DNA from: a virus
IMG/VR virus record: IMGVR_UViG_3300046694_000246
Coordinates: 1 to 33,346 of that record
Length of the DNA: 33,346 bases
Direction: 5' to 3' (one strand)
The notes under the pieces are model-generated. The model made no database searches. It had not been told where the DNA came from and saw only the letters and a program-made list of their open reading frames with translations. This document shows, piece after piece, positions 20,355-27,378 of the stretch. A program made the position numbers and the translations under genes. Each line of letters begins with the position of its first letter. Position 1 is the stretch's first letter.

Positions 20355-20672
20355 CTAGGCGACCTTGCGCACCGACGCCTTGAAGATGGCGTTGGCGCTA
20401 CCACCTGTGACACGCAGCCGGATGTACCGGGCAGCCGGGTTGACCACAGCGTTGTTCTGGAGGCTGTTCATCGGAGTGGTCGGCCCGGCGGGGTATATCG
20501 GGTCGATGCCGTCGATCGACTCCTCGAAGCCGACGGAGCCACCGCCGTACAGGAAGTATCCGAGACGGGCGGACAGCATGGTGCTGGTGTCCACCCACTC
20601 CCCGGTGTAGGTACCCGCACTGTCGAGCGTGGTGTCGACCTCGATGGGGAGGTCAGGACGCTTGAACGTCAT
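20355..20672 (-). CDS. Probable virion beta-sandwich protein
   Basis: A 105-residue protein with the layout of a small carbohydrate-binding-like domain: an N-terminal FKRPDLPIEVDTTLDSAGTYTGEWVDTS strand set, a Gly-rich YGGGSVGFEESIDG turn, and AARYIRLRVTGG followed by AIFKASVRKVA. The last part (Y-I-R-L-R-V ... strand) is a hallmark of tail-fibre and tail-associated modules. It lies between tRNA-His and tRNA-Asn genes, away from the head genes. No partner gene is adjacent. The virion role is inferred. Confidence 0.75.
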   Translation of the reverse strand: MTFKRPDLPIEVDTTLDSAGTYTGEWVDTSTMLSARLGYFLYGGGSVGFEESIDGIDPIYPAGPTTPMNSLQNNAVVNPAARYIRLRVTGGSANAIFKASVRKVA

Positions 20673-20777
20673 TCTGTGCCCTTCTTGCTGAACGTTATCC
20701 CGGAATTTTAACGGGGTACCGGTGTTCCCGGGCGGATGAGTTTATACGGATGGACTAAGTACGCCATTCAGTCCGCG

Positions 20778-20850
20778 CTCCCCGACCTGGACTCGAACCA
20801 GGAACCCTGCGATTAACAGTCGCATGCTCTGCCAATTGAGCTATCGGGGA
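20778..20850 (-). tRNA. tRNA-Asn (GTT)
   Basis: Acceptor TCCCCGA/TCGGGGA, D arm AGCTCAATTGGCAGAGC, anticodon loop CTGTTAA on a GCGAC-type stem, T arm CCTGG-TTCGAGT-CCAGG, discriminator G. 73 bases, all canonical. Confidence 0.96.
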
Positions 20851-20855
20851 TTGCG

Positions 20856-20936
20856 TGCCCAAGGTGGGAGTCGAACCCACACGCCTTTCGGCGCCGCTTT
20901 TGAGGCGGCTGACTGTGCCAATTCGTCTACTCGGGC
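20856..20936 (-). tRNA. tRNA-Leu (CAA)
   Basis: Acceptor GCCCGAG/CTTGGGC with wobble pairs, anticodon loop CTCAAAA on a GCCGC/GCGGC stem (anticodon CAA, reads TTG), a class II variable arm (GCCGAAAGGC) and T loop TTCGACT. Discriminator A. 81 bases. TTG is rare in GC-rich hosts, so this tRNA may serve the phage's own codons. Confidence 0.95.
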
Positions 20937-20995
20937 TGGCGCCGGACGGCTCCCGGTCTGCCCCAGGTCACCGTCCGGCCTTTCCTACGTGAATC

Positions 20996-21487
20996 CTACT
21001 TCACGGTGTAGCGACCGTAGTAAACGGACTTCGTCCAGGGCTTGTAGTAGTTGACTCCCTTACCGGGCCGCTCGGTTTCCAGCCAGGTGTGGGAATTGAC
21101 GTAGATACCGACGTGGTAGACGTAGCCGTGGGAGTCGTGCGCGAAGACGAGGTCCCCGGTCTTGGGGGTCTTGACGTGCACGCTCTTGCGGTACTGGTCG
21201 TTGGCGACCCGGGGGATGCTCTTCCCGAGGCGCTTGAACGTGTACTGGGTGAATCCAGAGCAGTCGAAACCTCTGGACGGTGAGGAACCTCCCCACACGT
21301 ACCGGACGCCTATGTATTTGGCGCCCTGCTTCACGATTTTCGTTCCGGACGACACCGTGGTGGTGGCGTGGGCCGGGGCCGAGACGTTCGTGGAGGCGGC
21401 CGGGGTATTCGCCTGCGCGCTTGATGTAGCGAGCGGGGAAATAGCCAGGGCGCCAGCGAGCAGAAGTCCAGCGATGCTCTTATTCAT
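20996..21487 (-). CDS. Secreted NlpC/P60 (C40) endopeptidase
   Basis: A 163-residue protein from the ATG at 21487 (GGAG seven bases upstream; an in-frame GTG lies five codons earlier). Residues 1-31 are a signal peptide (MNKSIAGLLLAGALAISPLATSSAQA, cut after AxA). The NlpC/P60 domain follows: GVRYVWGGSSPSRGFDCSGFTQY with the catalytic Cys, and later YVYHVGIYV with the catalytic His. Such enzymes cut peptide stems in peptidoglycan. A Sec signal is unusual for a classical lysin and suggests release without a holin, or wall remodelling in the lysogen. It sits alone between tRNA-Leu and tRNA-Phe genes. Confidence 0.92.
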   Translation of the reverse strand: MNKSIAGLLLAGALAISPLATSSAQANTPAASTNVSAPAHATTTVSSGTKIVKQGAKYIGVRYVWGGSSPSRGFDCSGFTQYTFKRLGKSIPRVANDQYRKSVHVKTPKTGDLVFAHDSHGYVYHVGIYVNSHTWLETERPGKGVNYYKPWTKSVYYGRYTVK

Positions 21488-21652
21488 GACAGCACTCCGC
21501 ACGCCTGCGAGATTAGGTGACGGGCTCGGGATAAGTGCCTTTCCCTACCACAAATGACTCTGCGGATTCGCCCCAAAAGATTCGGTCTCCCGCCCCTGCT
21601 CAGGGTTGAGTTCAGGATTTGTCCAGGAACAGGGCTAAGCGTCTGGACAAAG

Positions 21653-21725
21653 TGGCCCCCTCTGGAATCGCACCAGAATCTCCCGCTTTTCAGGCGGGCG
21701 CATTAACTGTCTCTGCCAAAGGGCC
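21653..21725 (-). tRNA. tRNA-Phe (GAA)
   Basis: Acceptor GGCCCTT/GGGGGCC, anticodon loop CTGAAAA on CCCGC/GCGGG, T arm TCTGG/CCAGA with the atypical loop TGCGATT, discriminator A. 73 bases. The T loop begins TG rather than TTC, slightly unusual for a tRNA. Confidence 0.9.
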
Positions 21726-21784
21726 CTTGTGAGAAGACCCTTTCGGGCCGGGGAGTGCATGCCCCGCTTTCGCTTCTCACTCCG

Positions 21785-21856
21785 TCGGGAATCAGGGACT
21801 CGAACCCCATCTACCTGCTCCCAAAGCAGGCGCGCTGACCCTTACGCGAATTCCCG
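21785..21856 (-). tRNA. tRNA-Pro (TGG)
   Basis: Acceptor CGGGAAT/ATTCCCG, anticodon loop TTTGGGA on CCTGC/GCAGG, T arm with TTCGAGT loop, discriminator A. 72 bases; reads CCA and, by wobble, other Pro codons. Confidence 0.93.
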
Positions 21857-21913
21857 TCAGGCCCGGAGGCCCGTGTTGTTGATGTCTTCGACACTACTGT
21901 ATCAGGGGTACGT

Positions 21914-22213
21914 CATGTCAACCCTTAACGGCAAACTGCTTGCGCTACGAGGGAGGAAGGTTCCCCGCCGGGTCTTACGCGGTCGCACTCAGATGGTGAC
22001 GGCAGCCCGGTTAGGCGGGGAACGGGAAGCGGCCGAGGCGGAACGCCTGCGAGGCCGTGACGAACGCGGGCATGCCAGCCAGCGGGAGGTGGTTCCCCCG
22101 GCTTGGCAGTCGCTCGCTCGTCGTGTTCATAGATCCTTTGTACCGGATCCCGACTACGGCTTTGTAATCGCTTCCGGCCACTGCCTGGAAGCCTCGTGCG
22201 AGGGTGGGGGGTA
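21914..22213 (+). CDS. Possible small basic protein, uncertain
   Basis: An open frame of 99 residues from ATG 21914, rich in Arg and Glu (KVPRRVLRGRTQM; ERLRGRDERGH). It contains two TTA codons and no known domain. No clear ribosome site is visible. The same bases hold a strong inverted repeat (GTTCCCCGCC at 21960-21969, GGCGGGGAAC at 22015-22024), so the stretch may be a structured RNA instead. Between the tRNA-Pro gene and the terminator at 22234 there is no minus-strand gene, which makes the plus-strand frame the only protein candidate in 430 bases. Confidence 0.35.
21960..22024. repeat. Inverted repeat, possible structured RNA
   Basis: GTTCCCCG and CGGGGAAC pair as eight bases, and CCGGG/CCCGG extends the stem past a five-base bulge, with a loop of about 30 bases. 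It lies just beyond the tRNA cluster. It does not fold as a standard tRNA. Confidence 0.4.
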
Positions 22214-22233
22214 GGACACTGTCCGGGAACGCC

Positions 22234-22269
22234 GAAGGGGCCGGGGGGATGTTATCCCTCGGCCCCTTC
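22234..22269. terminator. Bidirectional terminator hairpin
   Basis: GAAGGGGCCG-type arm pairs with CGGCCCCTTC, extended by GGGAT/ATCCC, with a very short loop. It ends the Lsr2-like gene transcript. Confidence 0.88.
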
Positions 22270-22295
22270 TCGGGTGCAGGTCAGCTCAGGTCAGC

Positions 22296-22661
22296 TCACT
22301 TGTGCGCGTCCTCGAACTCGCGGAGCAGGTCCTCCGGCAGGCGGCCGGTGTGGGACACGTCGCGCCCCTGCTCCTGCAACCACTTGCGGACGTCCGCCGT
22401 GGTGAAGGCGCCCCTCTTGCCCTTGATCGCCCTGCGCACCTGCGTACCTGTGCGCTTCTGCGTGTCGCTTGCGATCGAGGTGAAGGGCTCCAGCACCTCA
22501 TGCATGTGGTCGATGTGCTCCTGGCACAGGTCCATCAGGTAGCGGGTGGTCCCCACGGTGATTGGGGTGGCCTCGTTGTCCGGCACATCCTGCCCGCAAG
22601 CTACCTTTTCGCGCTTCCGAGTGACCTTGAAGTCGCACTTCTTCATCACTACGTCTGCCAT
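22296..22661 (-). CDS. Lsr2-like DNA-binding protein with zinc-ribbon-like N-terminus
   Basis: A 121-residue protein from ATG 22661, with AAGGAG upstream. The N-terminal half has Cys6, Cys19 (VACGQD) and a CQEH pair near residue 45, which may bind zinc. The C-terminal 45 residues follow the Lsr2 DNA-binding domain (FTTADVRKWLQEQGRDVSHTGRLPEDLLREFEDAH), including the W and the T-GR-P loop that inserts in the AT-rich minor groove. Lsr2 silences foreign DNA in actinobacteria; phage versions may silence, relieve silencing or control lysogeny. The dimerisation domain of true Lsr2 is missing. Confidence 0.82.
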   Translation of the reverse strand: MADVVMKKCDFKVTRKREKVACGQDVPDNEATPITVGTTRYLMDLCQEHIDHMHEVLEPFTSIASDTQKRTGTQVRRAIKGKRGAFTTADVRKWLQEQGRDVSHTGRLPEDLLREFEDAHK

Positions 22662-22723
22662 CGATAACTCCTTAACAACGCGACCCCCGTAGTGCGCCGC
22701 ACAGCTTTCATTTGACGCCATCC

Positions 22724-22753
22724 ATACTGCTAGTGCAGTACGGCTTCTGTCAA
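22724..22753 (-). promoter_or_regulatory. Predicted promoter with palindrome
   Basis: TTGACA (22748-22753) and CAGTAT (22724-22729), 18 bases apart on the minus strand. TACTGC-TAGT-GCAGTA (22725-22740) overlaps the -10; the same arms occur at the promoter near 31.7 kb. Confidence 0.5.
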
Positions 22754-22782
22754 GCGATTCCAGTGTGGCGCTCGACAAGACG

Positions 22783-23703
22783 TTACCGGAAGGTCCTACC
22801 CAGAAGCGTCTCAACTGGCTGGAAAACCTCGCTCACGAGGCCTCCCTGCGTGGTGCGTCGGCCCTCGTTCACCGTACGGGGCGTCGCAGTAGGACTGGGC
22901 GGCACCATAGGGCGAGTCAGCGTCGTAACCGGGGCGGTAGCGGGGGTGGGAGGGGTGTCTTCCCTGCGGTGCCTGCCCCTGTAGTGGTGCCCCTTGTGCT
23001 CCTCCGCGAGGTGGTGGCGCTTGTGCCGGGGGTGGTCAGGCTTCTTGTGGTTCTGGGCGTCCGGAATACCGCCCCGGGCGCTGTTGGGGTTCGCAGTGGG
23101 GAGCTGAGCGGGTGCTTGGACGACCGTCGGCGTGGTGACTGGGGCCGGAGTCTGAGACGGTGACTCCTCGGCGGCGAGGTCGGTCCGCTCCACCGTGGGC
23201 TTGTGCTGCTCCCTGGCCTGATCGACGGCGTACGCTCCGACACCGATAGCGAACGGAGTCGCCACAGCAGCCACCATGGTGACCATGGCCCGAGACATCA
23301 CGCGCTGCCGAGTCGTAGGTGCACGACGGTGGGAGACCCTTTTCGTCTCAGGTTGCGGCGCAGGTTCCGGCCTGGGGCAGCAGGACTCCGCGTCGTCGCA
23401 GCGCCAGAAGCCCATCTCCTGCCGTTCCTCGATCCAGCCGAAGCACAGCTCCCCTTCGTCAACCATCTTGAGGAGTACGGCTTCTATTTGCCCTTCCGCA
23501 GTGTCCTCGAAGGGATCTGCCAGGCCGTAGAAGTCGGGGATGGAGCCCTCATGAGGCACGTCTTCCTTGTTGCGAAGGTACGGTGCCTCTGCCTCTTTGG
23601 GCTTCTCCTGGGGGGCGACGTTGCCCCCCAGGAACTGACGACGCAGTCCTCGGACGTCCTGCTCCCCTGTGTCGTCCGCACCGTCGCGCCTGATCGTGTT
23701 CAT
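22783..23703 (-). CDS. Membrane protein with His/Pro-rich exterior
   Basis: A 306-residue protein from ATG 23703 (AGGAGGGG lies somewhat far upstream). The N-terminal 130 residues are acidic, with CFGWIEERQEMGFWRCDDAESCC near residue 100. One membrane segment follows (MVTMVAAVATPFAIGVGAYAV, about 145-165). The outer part is rich in Pro, Thr and Ala, and has a run of His and Lys/Arg (NHKKPDHPRHKRHHLAEEH, GHHYRGRHRRED) near residues 220-250. The layout is like a sensor or anti-sigma-type membrane protein, but no such domain is seen. A His-rich exterior could bind metal or the wall. Confidence 0.75.
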   Translation of the reverse strand: MNTIRRDGADDTGEQDVRGLRRQFLGGNVAPQEKPKEAEAPYLRNKEDVPHEGSIPDFYGLADPFEDTAEGQIEAVLLKMVDEGELCFGWIEERQEMGFWRCDDAESCCPRPEPAPQPETKRVSHRRAPTTRQRVMSRAMVTMVAAVATPFAIGVGAYAVDQAREQHKPTVERTDLAAEESPSQTPAPVTTPTVVQAPAQLPTANPNSARGGIPDAQNHKKPDHPRHKRHHLAEEHKGHHYRGRHRREDTPPTPATAPVTTLTRPMVPPSPTATPRTVNEGRRTTQGGLVSEVFQPVETLLGRTFR

Positions 23704-24198
23704 TGTCGTTACGTAACCCCTCCTACCGGACACACGCAGGCCGATGTAGCTGGGGACGCGGCTGCGTGCGTGATCTTCACGTGAGGCTGGTGTTTCAGCG
23801 GATCACACAGGCGCAGATAGGCCGAAACCCGTACGAGCAGCAGGGCTGCACGGGTGTGTGATCTGTGGGGAACCAGTGAACGGAACGTATCACCGAGGGG
23901 TCGTTTCGACTATGGCTGTCCGGGCTTCCGCAACGCGGTTGCTTTACTTTTCAAGGGCCCACATGGGTATCTCTTTACCTTACGGAGCACAACTCATGAC
24001 CATTACCGCCGGTTACCGCTGGGTGGCCAGAGTGTGAAGGTTTCGTCAAGGTGGTGTAAGTCACAGGCGCATTTCTGCCGCTTGACCGAAACCTGGACGC
24101 CAGTTGTCAAGCTATCACCGGGCAGGACTTGACCCCGCCACGGGATGCCGTAACGGGGTCATATGTCAATCTGCTTTGCCTATGAGGCAACTATGAGG
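23704..24198. other. 495-base gene-poor stretch
   Basis: No convincing gene on either strand. It holds a separated GATCACAC/GTGTGATC pair (about 23798 and 23856), and on the minus strand TTGACA-like boxes near 24050 and 24105 that could drive the His-rich membrane protein gene. At the right end is TGACCCCG...CGGGGTCA (24129-24161), a likely terminator of the long operon that ends at 24199. It could also hold an origin or attachment site, but nothing identifies one. Confidence 0.5.
24129..24161 (-). terminator. Probable terminator of early operon
   Basis: TGACCCCG and CGGGGTCA arms with inner ACGG/CCGT pairing, directly downstream of the kinase-phosphatase gene. No T-run follows. Confidence 0.55.
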
Positions 24199-25116
24199 TT
24201 AGAAGTCGCCCGGGGCAACCTGAAGGCAGGTCAGACCGAGGTTGCCCCGCCACATATCGACGACCTGGTTGCGGTCGTCGAGCACGAAGCGGACGTTGTA
24301 GAACGGCTCGATCTTCCCTCGGTAGATCTCTTCCTTCACGACGGCGTCCCTGCGCATGTCACCGGCCGCCCGCATGTACAGGAACGCCTCCCGGGTCCAC
24401 TTCCCCACGTGACGCTCCAGCCAGGCGCGCGTCTGCTCGTAGCAGGAGCCGTCCCGGCCGGACAGGAACACGATCTCCACGCCCGAGTCGTCGAGGGTGT
24501 TTACCAGGTTCACGACGTCCCTGATCGGCTCGTCCTCACCGACCTTGTCCCAGTCGAAGGGACCGCGCGAGACCATCTTGGCCAGCGTGCCGTCGATGTC
24601 GACCAGGACCGCGTCCTTGAGGGACGGGTCGTACACGGGCGGCGCCATACGAGGACGCAGGTACTGGTCGTACATCCGCTGGATGACCTTCTCTCCCACG
24701 CTCCGCTCGCGCAGCAGGTCACGCTTGATGCAGGTGCGCAGCGGTACGTCAGTGAAGTCCTTGACGACGAACTGCGCCCCGTAGTGCCCCGCGATGTGCC
24801 GCAGGTTCTTCTCGTGGATCGGGTTGAAGTTGGTGTCGTCCACGATCACGCTGATGCCGCGCACCAGCCAGGTATGAAGCAGCGCGTCCCGGGACCGGAC
24901 GACCTGCTTCTCGTTCTTTCCATGCCAGCGCTCCGCGTGCAGCATCGCGCGCAGGTCGTCCTTGTTGATGCGGATCAGAGTGCCGGGAGCGGCCTTGAGG
25001 ACCTGCTCCTTGGCCCAGGTGCTCTTGCCCGAGCCGGGCAGGCCCTTGGTCATGGTCAGGGTGGTGGTCACAGGCTTCTCCTTGGGTCCGCAGCACTTGC
25101 ACTTGAGGTAGGTCAT
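24199..25116 (-). CDS. pnkp: Polynucleotide kinase / 3'-phosphatase
   Basis: A 305-residue two-domain RNA-end-healing enzyme of the T4 Pnkp type. An N-terminal KCKCC zinc-like pair is followed by a P-loop GLPGSGKST (25-33) and the kinase motif VIVDDTN (about 91-97). A HAD phosphatase domain starts at VLVDIDGTLA with D173 and D175 as nucleophile and acid, then VEIVFLSGRDGSCYEQT and VRFVLDDRNQVVDMW. It puts phosphate on 5'-OH ends and removes 3' phosphates, making cut tRNA ligatable. The ATG overlaps the upstream stop (ATGA). CTTCATACC encodes ALLHTWL just before the DDTN strand. Confidence 0.94.
   Translation of the reverse strand: MTYLKCKCCGPKEKPVTTTLTMTKGLPGSGKSTWAKEQVLKAAPGTLIRINKDDLRAMLHAERWHGKNEKQVVRSRDALLHTWLVRGISVIVDDTNFNPIHEKNLRHIAGHYGAQFVVKDFTDVPLRTCIKRDLLRERSVGEKVIQRMYDQYLRPRMAPPVYDPSLKDAVLVDIDGTLAKMVSRGPFDWDKVGEDEPIRDVVNLVNTLDDSGVEIVFLSGRDGSCYEQTRAWLERHVGKWTREAFLYMRAAGDMRRDAVVKEEIYRGKIEPFYNVRFVLDDRNQVVDMWRGNLGLTCLQVAPGDF
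24871..24879 (-). repeat. CTTCATACC word, copy in kinase gene
   Basis: Exact sense-strand copy (ALLHTW), inside the kinase domain without adding residues relative to the usual motif spacing. Confidence 0.9.
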
Positions 25117-25412
25117 CGACAGCACCCGTCGCAGCCGTGGACGCTCTCCCAGGCCGCCTCCTCGTCGCCGAGGAACAGCCGCTTGTATTCGAGGTCGTCC
25201 GGGTCGGGGTGGCCGACGCCGTGGGGGCAGGTCCGCTCCATCAGCGCCCGGTCGAACCGGAAGTGCTGGGGGAAGTCCTGCATGGTGTGGGAGGAGGGGT
25301 TGTGAACGCAGCAGTGGCGGCCGACGCAGTCCTTGCGAGGGTGGGCGAGGATCTTCTCCCCGCCCACCAGCTCGGCCTCCTCGAACCAGCCGCCGAGGTC
25401 GTCCGGCTCCAT
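25113..25412 (-). CDS. Cys/His-rich protein between RNA ligase and kinase
   Basis: A 99-residue protein with many Cys and His: CVGRHCCVHNPSSHTM (30-45), then DFPQHFRFDRALMERTCPHGVGHPDPDD, and a final CDGCCR. These could hold one or two zinc ions. The CCVHNPS-x-H-x-M...P-H-FR-DR...ER-C-HG-GHPDPD pattern feels familiar from other actinophages, where it has no assigned role. It overlaps the RNA ligase stop by one base and the kinase start by four, so it is made with both and may be part of the repair set. Confidence 0.8.
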   Translation of the reverse strand: MEPDDLGGWFEEAELVGGEKILAHPRKDCVGRHCCVHNPSSHTMQDFPQHFRFDRALMERTCPHGVGHPDPDDLEYKRLFLGDEEAAWESVHGCDGCCR

Positions 25413-26512
25413 CAGGCCACGTCCTCCGAGACCGCGTAGAACGGCTTCTCGAACTCCGGCCGGACCCGCTTCCACAGCCGCGTCGAGACGTCCTTGCCGT
25501 CGTACAGACCGAACAGGACGTCCTTGTACGGGCTCGTCTGGGCCAGCAGGGCGAACTCCTTGCGGGCGTCCTTGTCCCACTCCGGCCGCCGCACGCGCTT
25601 CTTGATCCACTCGAACTCGTCCACGGCGTCGGCCTTGACCCGGTCGAAGTCGGACTCCAGCCGGTGCACCTGCTTGTGGACCCAGGTGTAGAACTCGTCC
25701 GGCACGTGGTCGATCCAGGACTCGATGCCCTGCCCGTTCGCCAGCGCGTCCCACACGGAGAGGGAGGACACGTTCGTGAGGATGCGGTGCAGCCGCACGT
25801 ACTCGTCGAACTTCCACTTCACCCGCAGATCGCTCTCCGGGAAGTGGACGACGAAGCCCTCCTCGTTCTTGCTCTGCGGCGCCGACAGCACCTCGGCCAG
25901 CGAGGAGTAGTAGCCAACCGGCGCGTTCCACGGTCCCGGCCAGTCGTAAGGGTCCTTCGGGAGCGTCCGGCCGGTCTCGGTGTCGACCACCGCGATCAGG
26001 ACCAGGTCGTCCATGTCCTTGTAGTCGACGACGATGCGGTTCTGCGGGTAGACGATCTCGAAGAGGTACGTCAGGCCGAGGATCGGCTCGAAGGTCGGGT
26101 ACCGGGTCTGGAGCACTTCCGTGGCATGGAGCGCCTGGGGGGAGGTGAAGGAGCCCCGCGTGGCGATGCGGAACTCCCCGGTATGAAGCCCGTAGAGGAC
26201 ACCCAGACTGCCGTCCCACTTGATGTAGGTGTCGACCGGCTCGTTCATCAGCCGCGCCTGCTCGTCCGACGGGATCTGCGACCAGTTGAAGAACTTCTCG
26301 AAGGGCCGCGCGACGACCTTCTCGGTGACAGAGTTGATGATCAGGCCCCGGGTCTTCTTGGTGACCTCGTTCCACGCCCCGTCGTACTGCGCCTTGTTCG
26401 TGTAGTTGAAGATCACCCGGCTGCCGTCGGGGCTGGTCTGGGTGCGTACGTAGCCCTTGCCGATGTTGTCGATCAGGTCCTCGGGCTTGAAGACGTTGTC
26501 CAGGTGCACCAT
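25412..26512 (-). CDS. rnl: T4 Rnl1-like RNA ligase
   Basis: A 366-residue ATP-dependent RNA ligase. The adenylated lysine is K98 in TYIKWDGSLG (K-x-D-G motif I). Upstream RPFEKFFNWSQIP is the usual family lead-in. ATRGSF follows as motif Ia region, then TYLFEIVYPQNRIVV (motif III/IIIa), EEGFVVHF (motif IV) and RVKWKFDEYVRLH (motif V with two lysines). It seals the ends prepared by the neighbouring kinase-phosphatase, repairing tRNAs cut by anticodon nucleases. ATG at 26512 with GAGGAG. CTTCATACC gives YGLHTGEF right after motif I. Confidence 0.95.
   Translation of the reverse strand: MVHLDNVFKPEDLIDNIGKGYVRTQTSPDGSRVIFNYTNKAQYDGAWNEVTKKTRGLIINSVTEKVVARPFEKFFNWSQIPSDEQARLMNEPVDTYIKWDGSLGVLYGLHTGEFRIATRGSFTSPQALHATEVLQTRYPTFEPILGLTYLFEIVYPQNRIVVDYKDMDDLVLIAVVDTETGRTLPKDPYDWPGPWNAPVGYYSSLAEVLSAPQSKNEEGFVVHFPESDLRVKWKFDEYVRLHRILTNVSSLSVWDALANGQGIESWIDHVPDEFYTWVHKQVHRLESDFDRVKADAVDEFEWIKKRVRRPEWDKDARKEFALLAQTSPYKDVLFGLYDGKDVSTRLWKRVRPEFEKPFYAVSEDVA
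26180..26188 (-). repeat. CTTCATACC word, copy in RNA ligase gene
   Basis: Exact sense-strand copy (YGLHTGEF), codons just after the catalytic K-x-D-G. Confidence 0.9.
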
Positions 26513-26535
26513 GTGCGCTCCTCGGTTGTGGTGGG

Positions 26536-26757
26536 TCAGACGCGGTGGTCGAGCGCGGTCACGACGCGGGCGGCGAACTCCTCGTAGAAGCCCTCCGGCA
26601 TGTCGAGGCCGAACCACTTCTTCGCCTCGTCGGCGACGATCTCGGTGGCCTGCTGGCGCTTGACTCCCTGGCGTCGCAGCCAGTCCTGTGCAGCGCTGCT
26701 CTTGGGGATGACCAGGTGGCCGAGGTTCAGCGTGGGGCGCTCGTCGATGGCAGTCAT
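26536..26757 (-). CDS. Unknown 73-residue protein
   Basis: A small protein with an ATG start, three bases after the preceding stop. Two helices (SSAAQDWLRRQGVKRQQATEIVADEAKKWF and GFYEEFAARVVTALD) flank a short loop. The first could act as a compact HTH, but the pattern is not diagnostic. It is in the RNA-repair operon, just before the ligase. Function unknown. Confidence 0.75.
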   Translation of the reverse strand: MTAIDERPTLNLGHLVIPKSSAAQDWLRRQGVKRQQATEIVADEAKKWFGLDMPEGFYEEFAARVVTALDHRV

Positions 26758-26760
26758 GGG

Positions 26761-27192
26761 TCAGCCTTCCTGCTGGGTCTTCTTGGCCTTCTTCGCGGCC
26801 TTCTTGGCCGCCTTCTTCTTCGCTTCGGCCAGGGCGAGGAGGTCACGGGTGTTGAGGTTTTCCTCGACGTCCGTCAGGGCCTCGTCGAGCAGTTCGACGA
26901 ACTGGAAGATCGCACCCTTGAGGACTTCCGCCTTGTGGCGGGCGTTCTGGACGTCGGCCCGCAGCTTGTCGCGGTCCTTCTGGCTGCCGACCTGCCCGTA
27001 GACGCCGAAGTCGAGGGTCACGCTGCGGGAGCAGTCCTGGATCTGGAGGGTGGCGCCGAAGTCCAGGTAGTCATCCGCGTCGTCCCCGTCGGTGATCTCC
27101 GCGAGCACCGCGCCGAGGCTGTGGTGCCCAGGGTTGTTCAGGAACTCGCGGATGTAGAGGCGGCGCTCTTCCGGGGTGGCGGTGGTGCTCAT
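26761..27192 (-). CDS. Unknown 143-residue protein with Lys/Ala tail
   Basis: ATG at 27192 with AAGGAG upstream; it is the first gene of the unit starting at the promoter at 27251-27279. The N-terminal 70 residues mix helix and strand (RRLYIREFLNN; DDADDYLDFGATLQIQD; RSVTLDFGVYG). A long helix follows (DRDKLRADVQNARHKAEVLKGAIFQFVELLDEALTDVEENL). The end is a KKKAAKKAAKKAKK tail, like histone H1-type nucleic-acid binding tails. It may bind DNA or RNA loosely. No known family. Confidence 0.78.
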   Translation of the reverse strand: MSTTATPEERRLYIREFLNNPGHHSLGAVLAEITDGDDADDYLDFGATLQIQDCSRSVTLDFGVYGQVGSQKDRDKLRADVQNARHKAEVLKGAIFQFVELLDEALTDVEENLNTRDLLALAEAKKKAAKKAAKKAKKTQQEG

Positions 27193-27241
27193 GTGGTGCT
27201 CCTTGCGTGTTGTCTTCGGGACCGTTGTGCGGCCCGTTCCG

Positions 27242-27266
27242 ATAACCAAGAACCTATAACCAAGAA
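27242..27266. promoter_or_regulatory. Tandem direct repeat at promoter
   Basis: ATAACCAAGAA occurs at 27242-27252 and 27256-27266 (14-base period), covering the -10 of the promoter. Probably an operator. Confidence 0.55.
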
Positions 27267-27279
27267 GCCGTAATCGCAA
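27251..27279 (-). promoter_or_regulatory. Strong predicted promoter of RNA-repair operon
   Basis: TTGCGA (27274-27279), a 17-base spacer and TAGGTT (27251-27256) on the minus strand, about 60 bases upstream of the ATG at 27192. Confidence 0.65.
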
Positions 27280-27324
27280 GTGGGTTCGTTAACTCGATTT
27301 ACAAGGGCAGTTACATGACGCAGG

Positions 27325-27361
27325 AAGACCCCCGCCGGGAGGGTGTCCCAGCAGGGGTCTT
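27325..27361. terminator. Terminator hairpin
   Basis: AAGACCCC and GGGGTCTT arms, with extra inner pairing, just downstream of the nucleotidyltransferase gene. It separates two early transcription units. Confidence 0.82.
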
Positions 27362-27378
27362 CGCAGGTCAGACGGCCA

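Noticed and set aside
22040-22205. Further tRNA gene beyond tRNA-Pro
   Set aside because: GGCAGT/ACTGCC ends can pair, but there is no T-loop consensus or sensible anticodon arm.
24871-26188. CTTCATACC copies as small insertions or inteins
   Set aside because: In the kinase and ligase the usual motif spacing appears kept, so the word replaces residues rather than adding them.
25113-26375. 420-codon minus-strand frame overlapping the RNA ligase
   Set aside because: Only its last 99 codons are a real gene; the upstream part is an Arg-rich shadow of the ligase.
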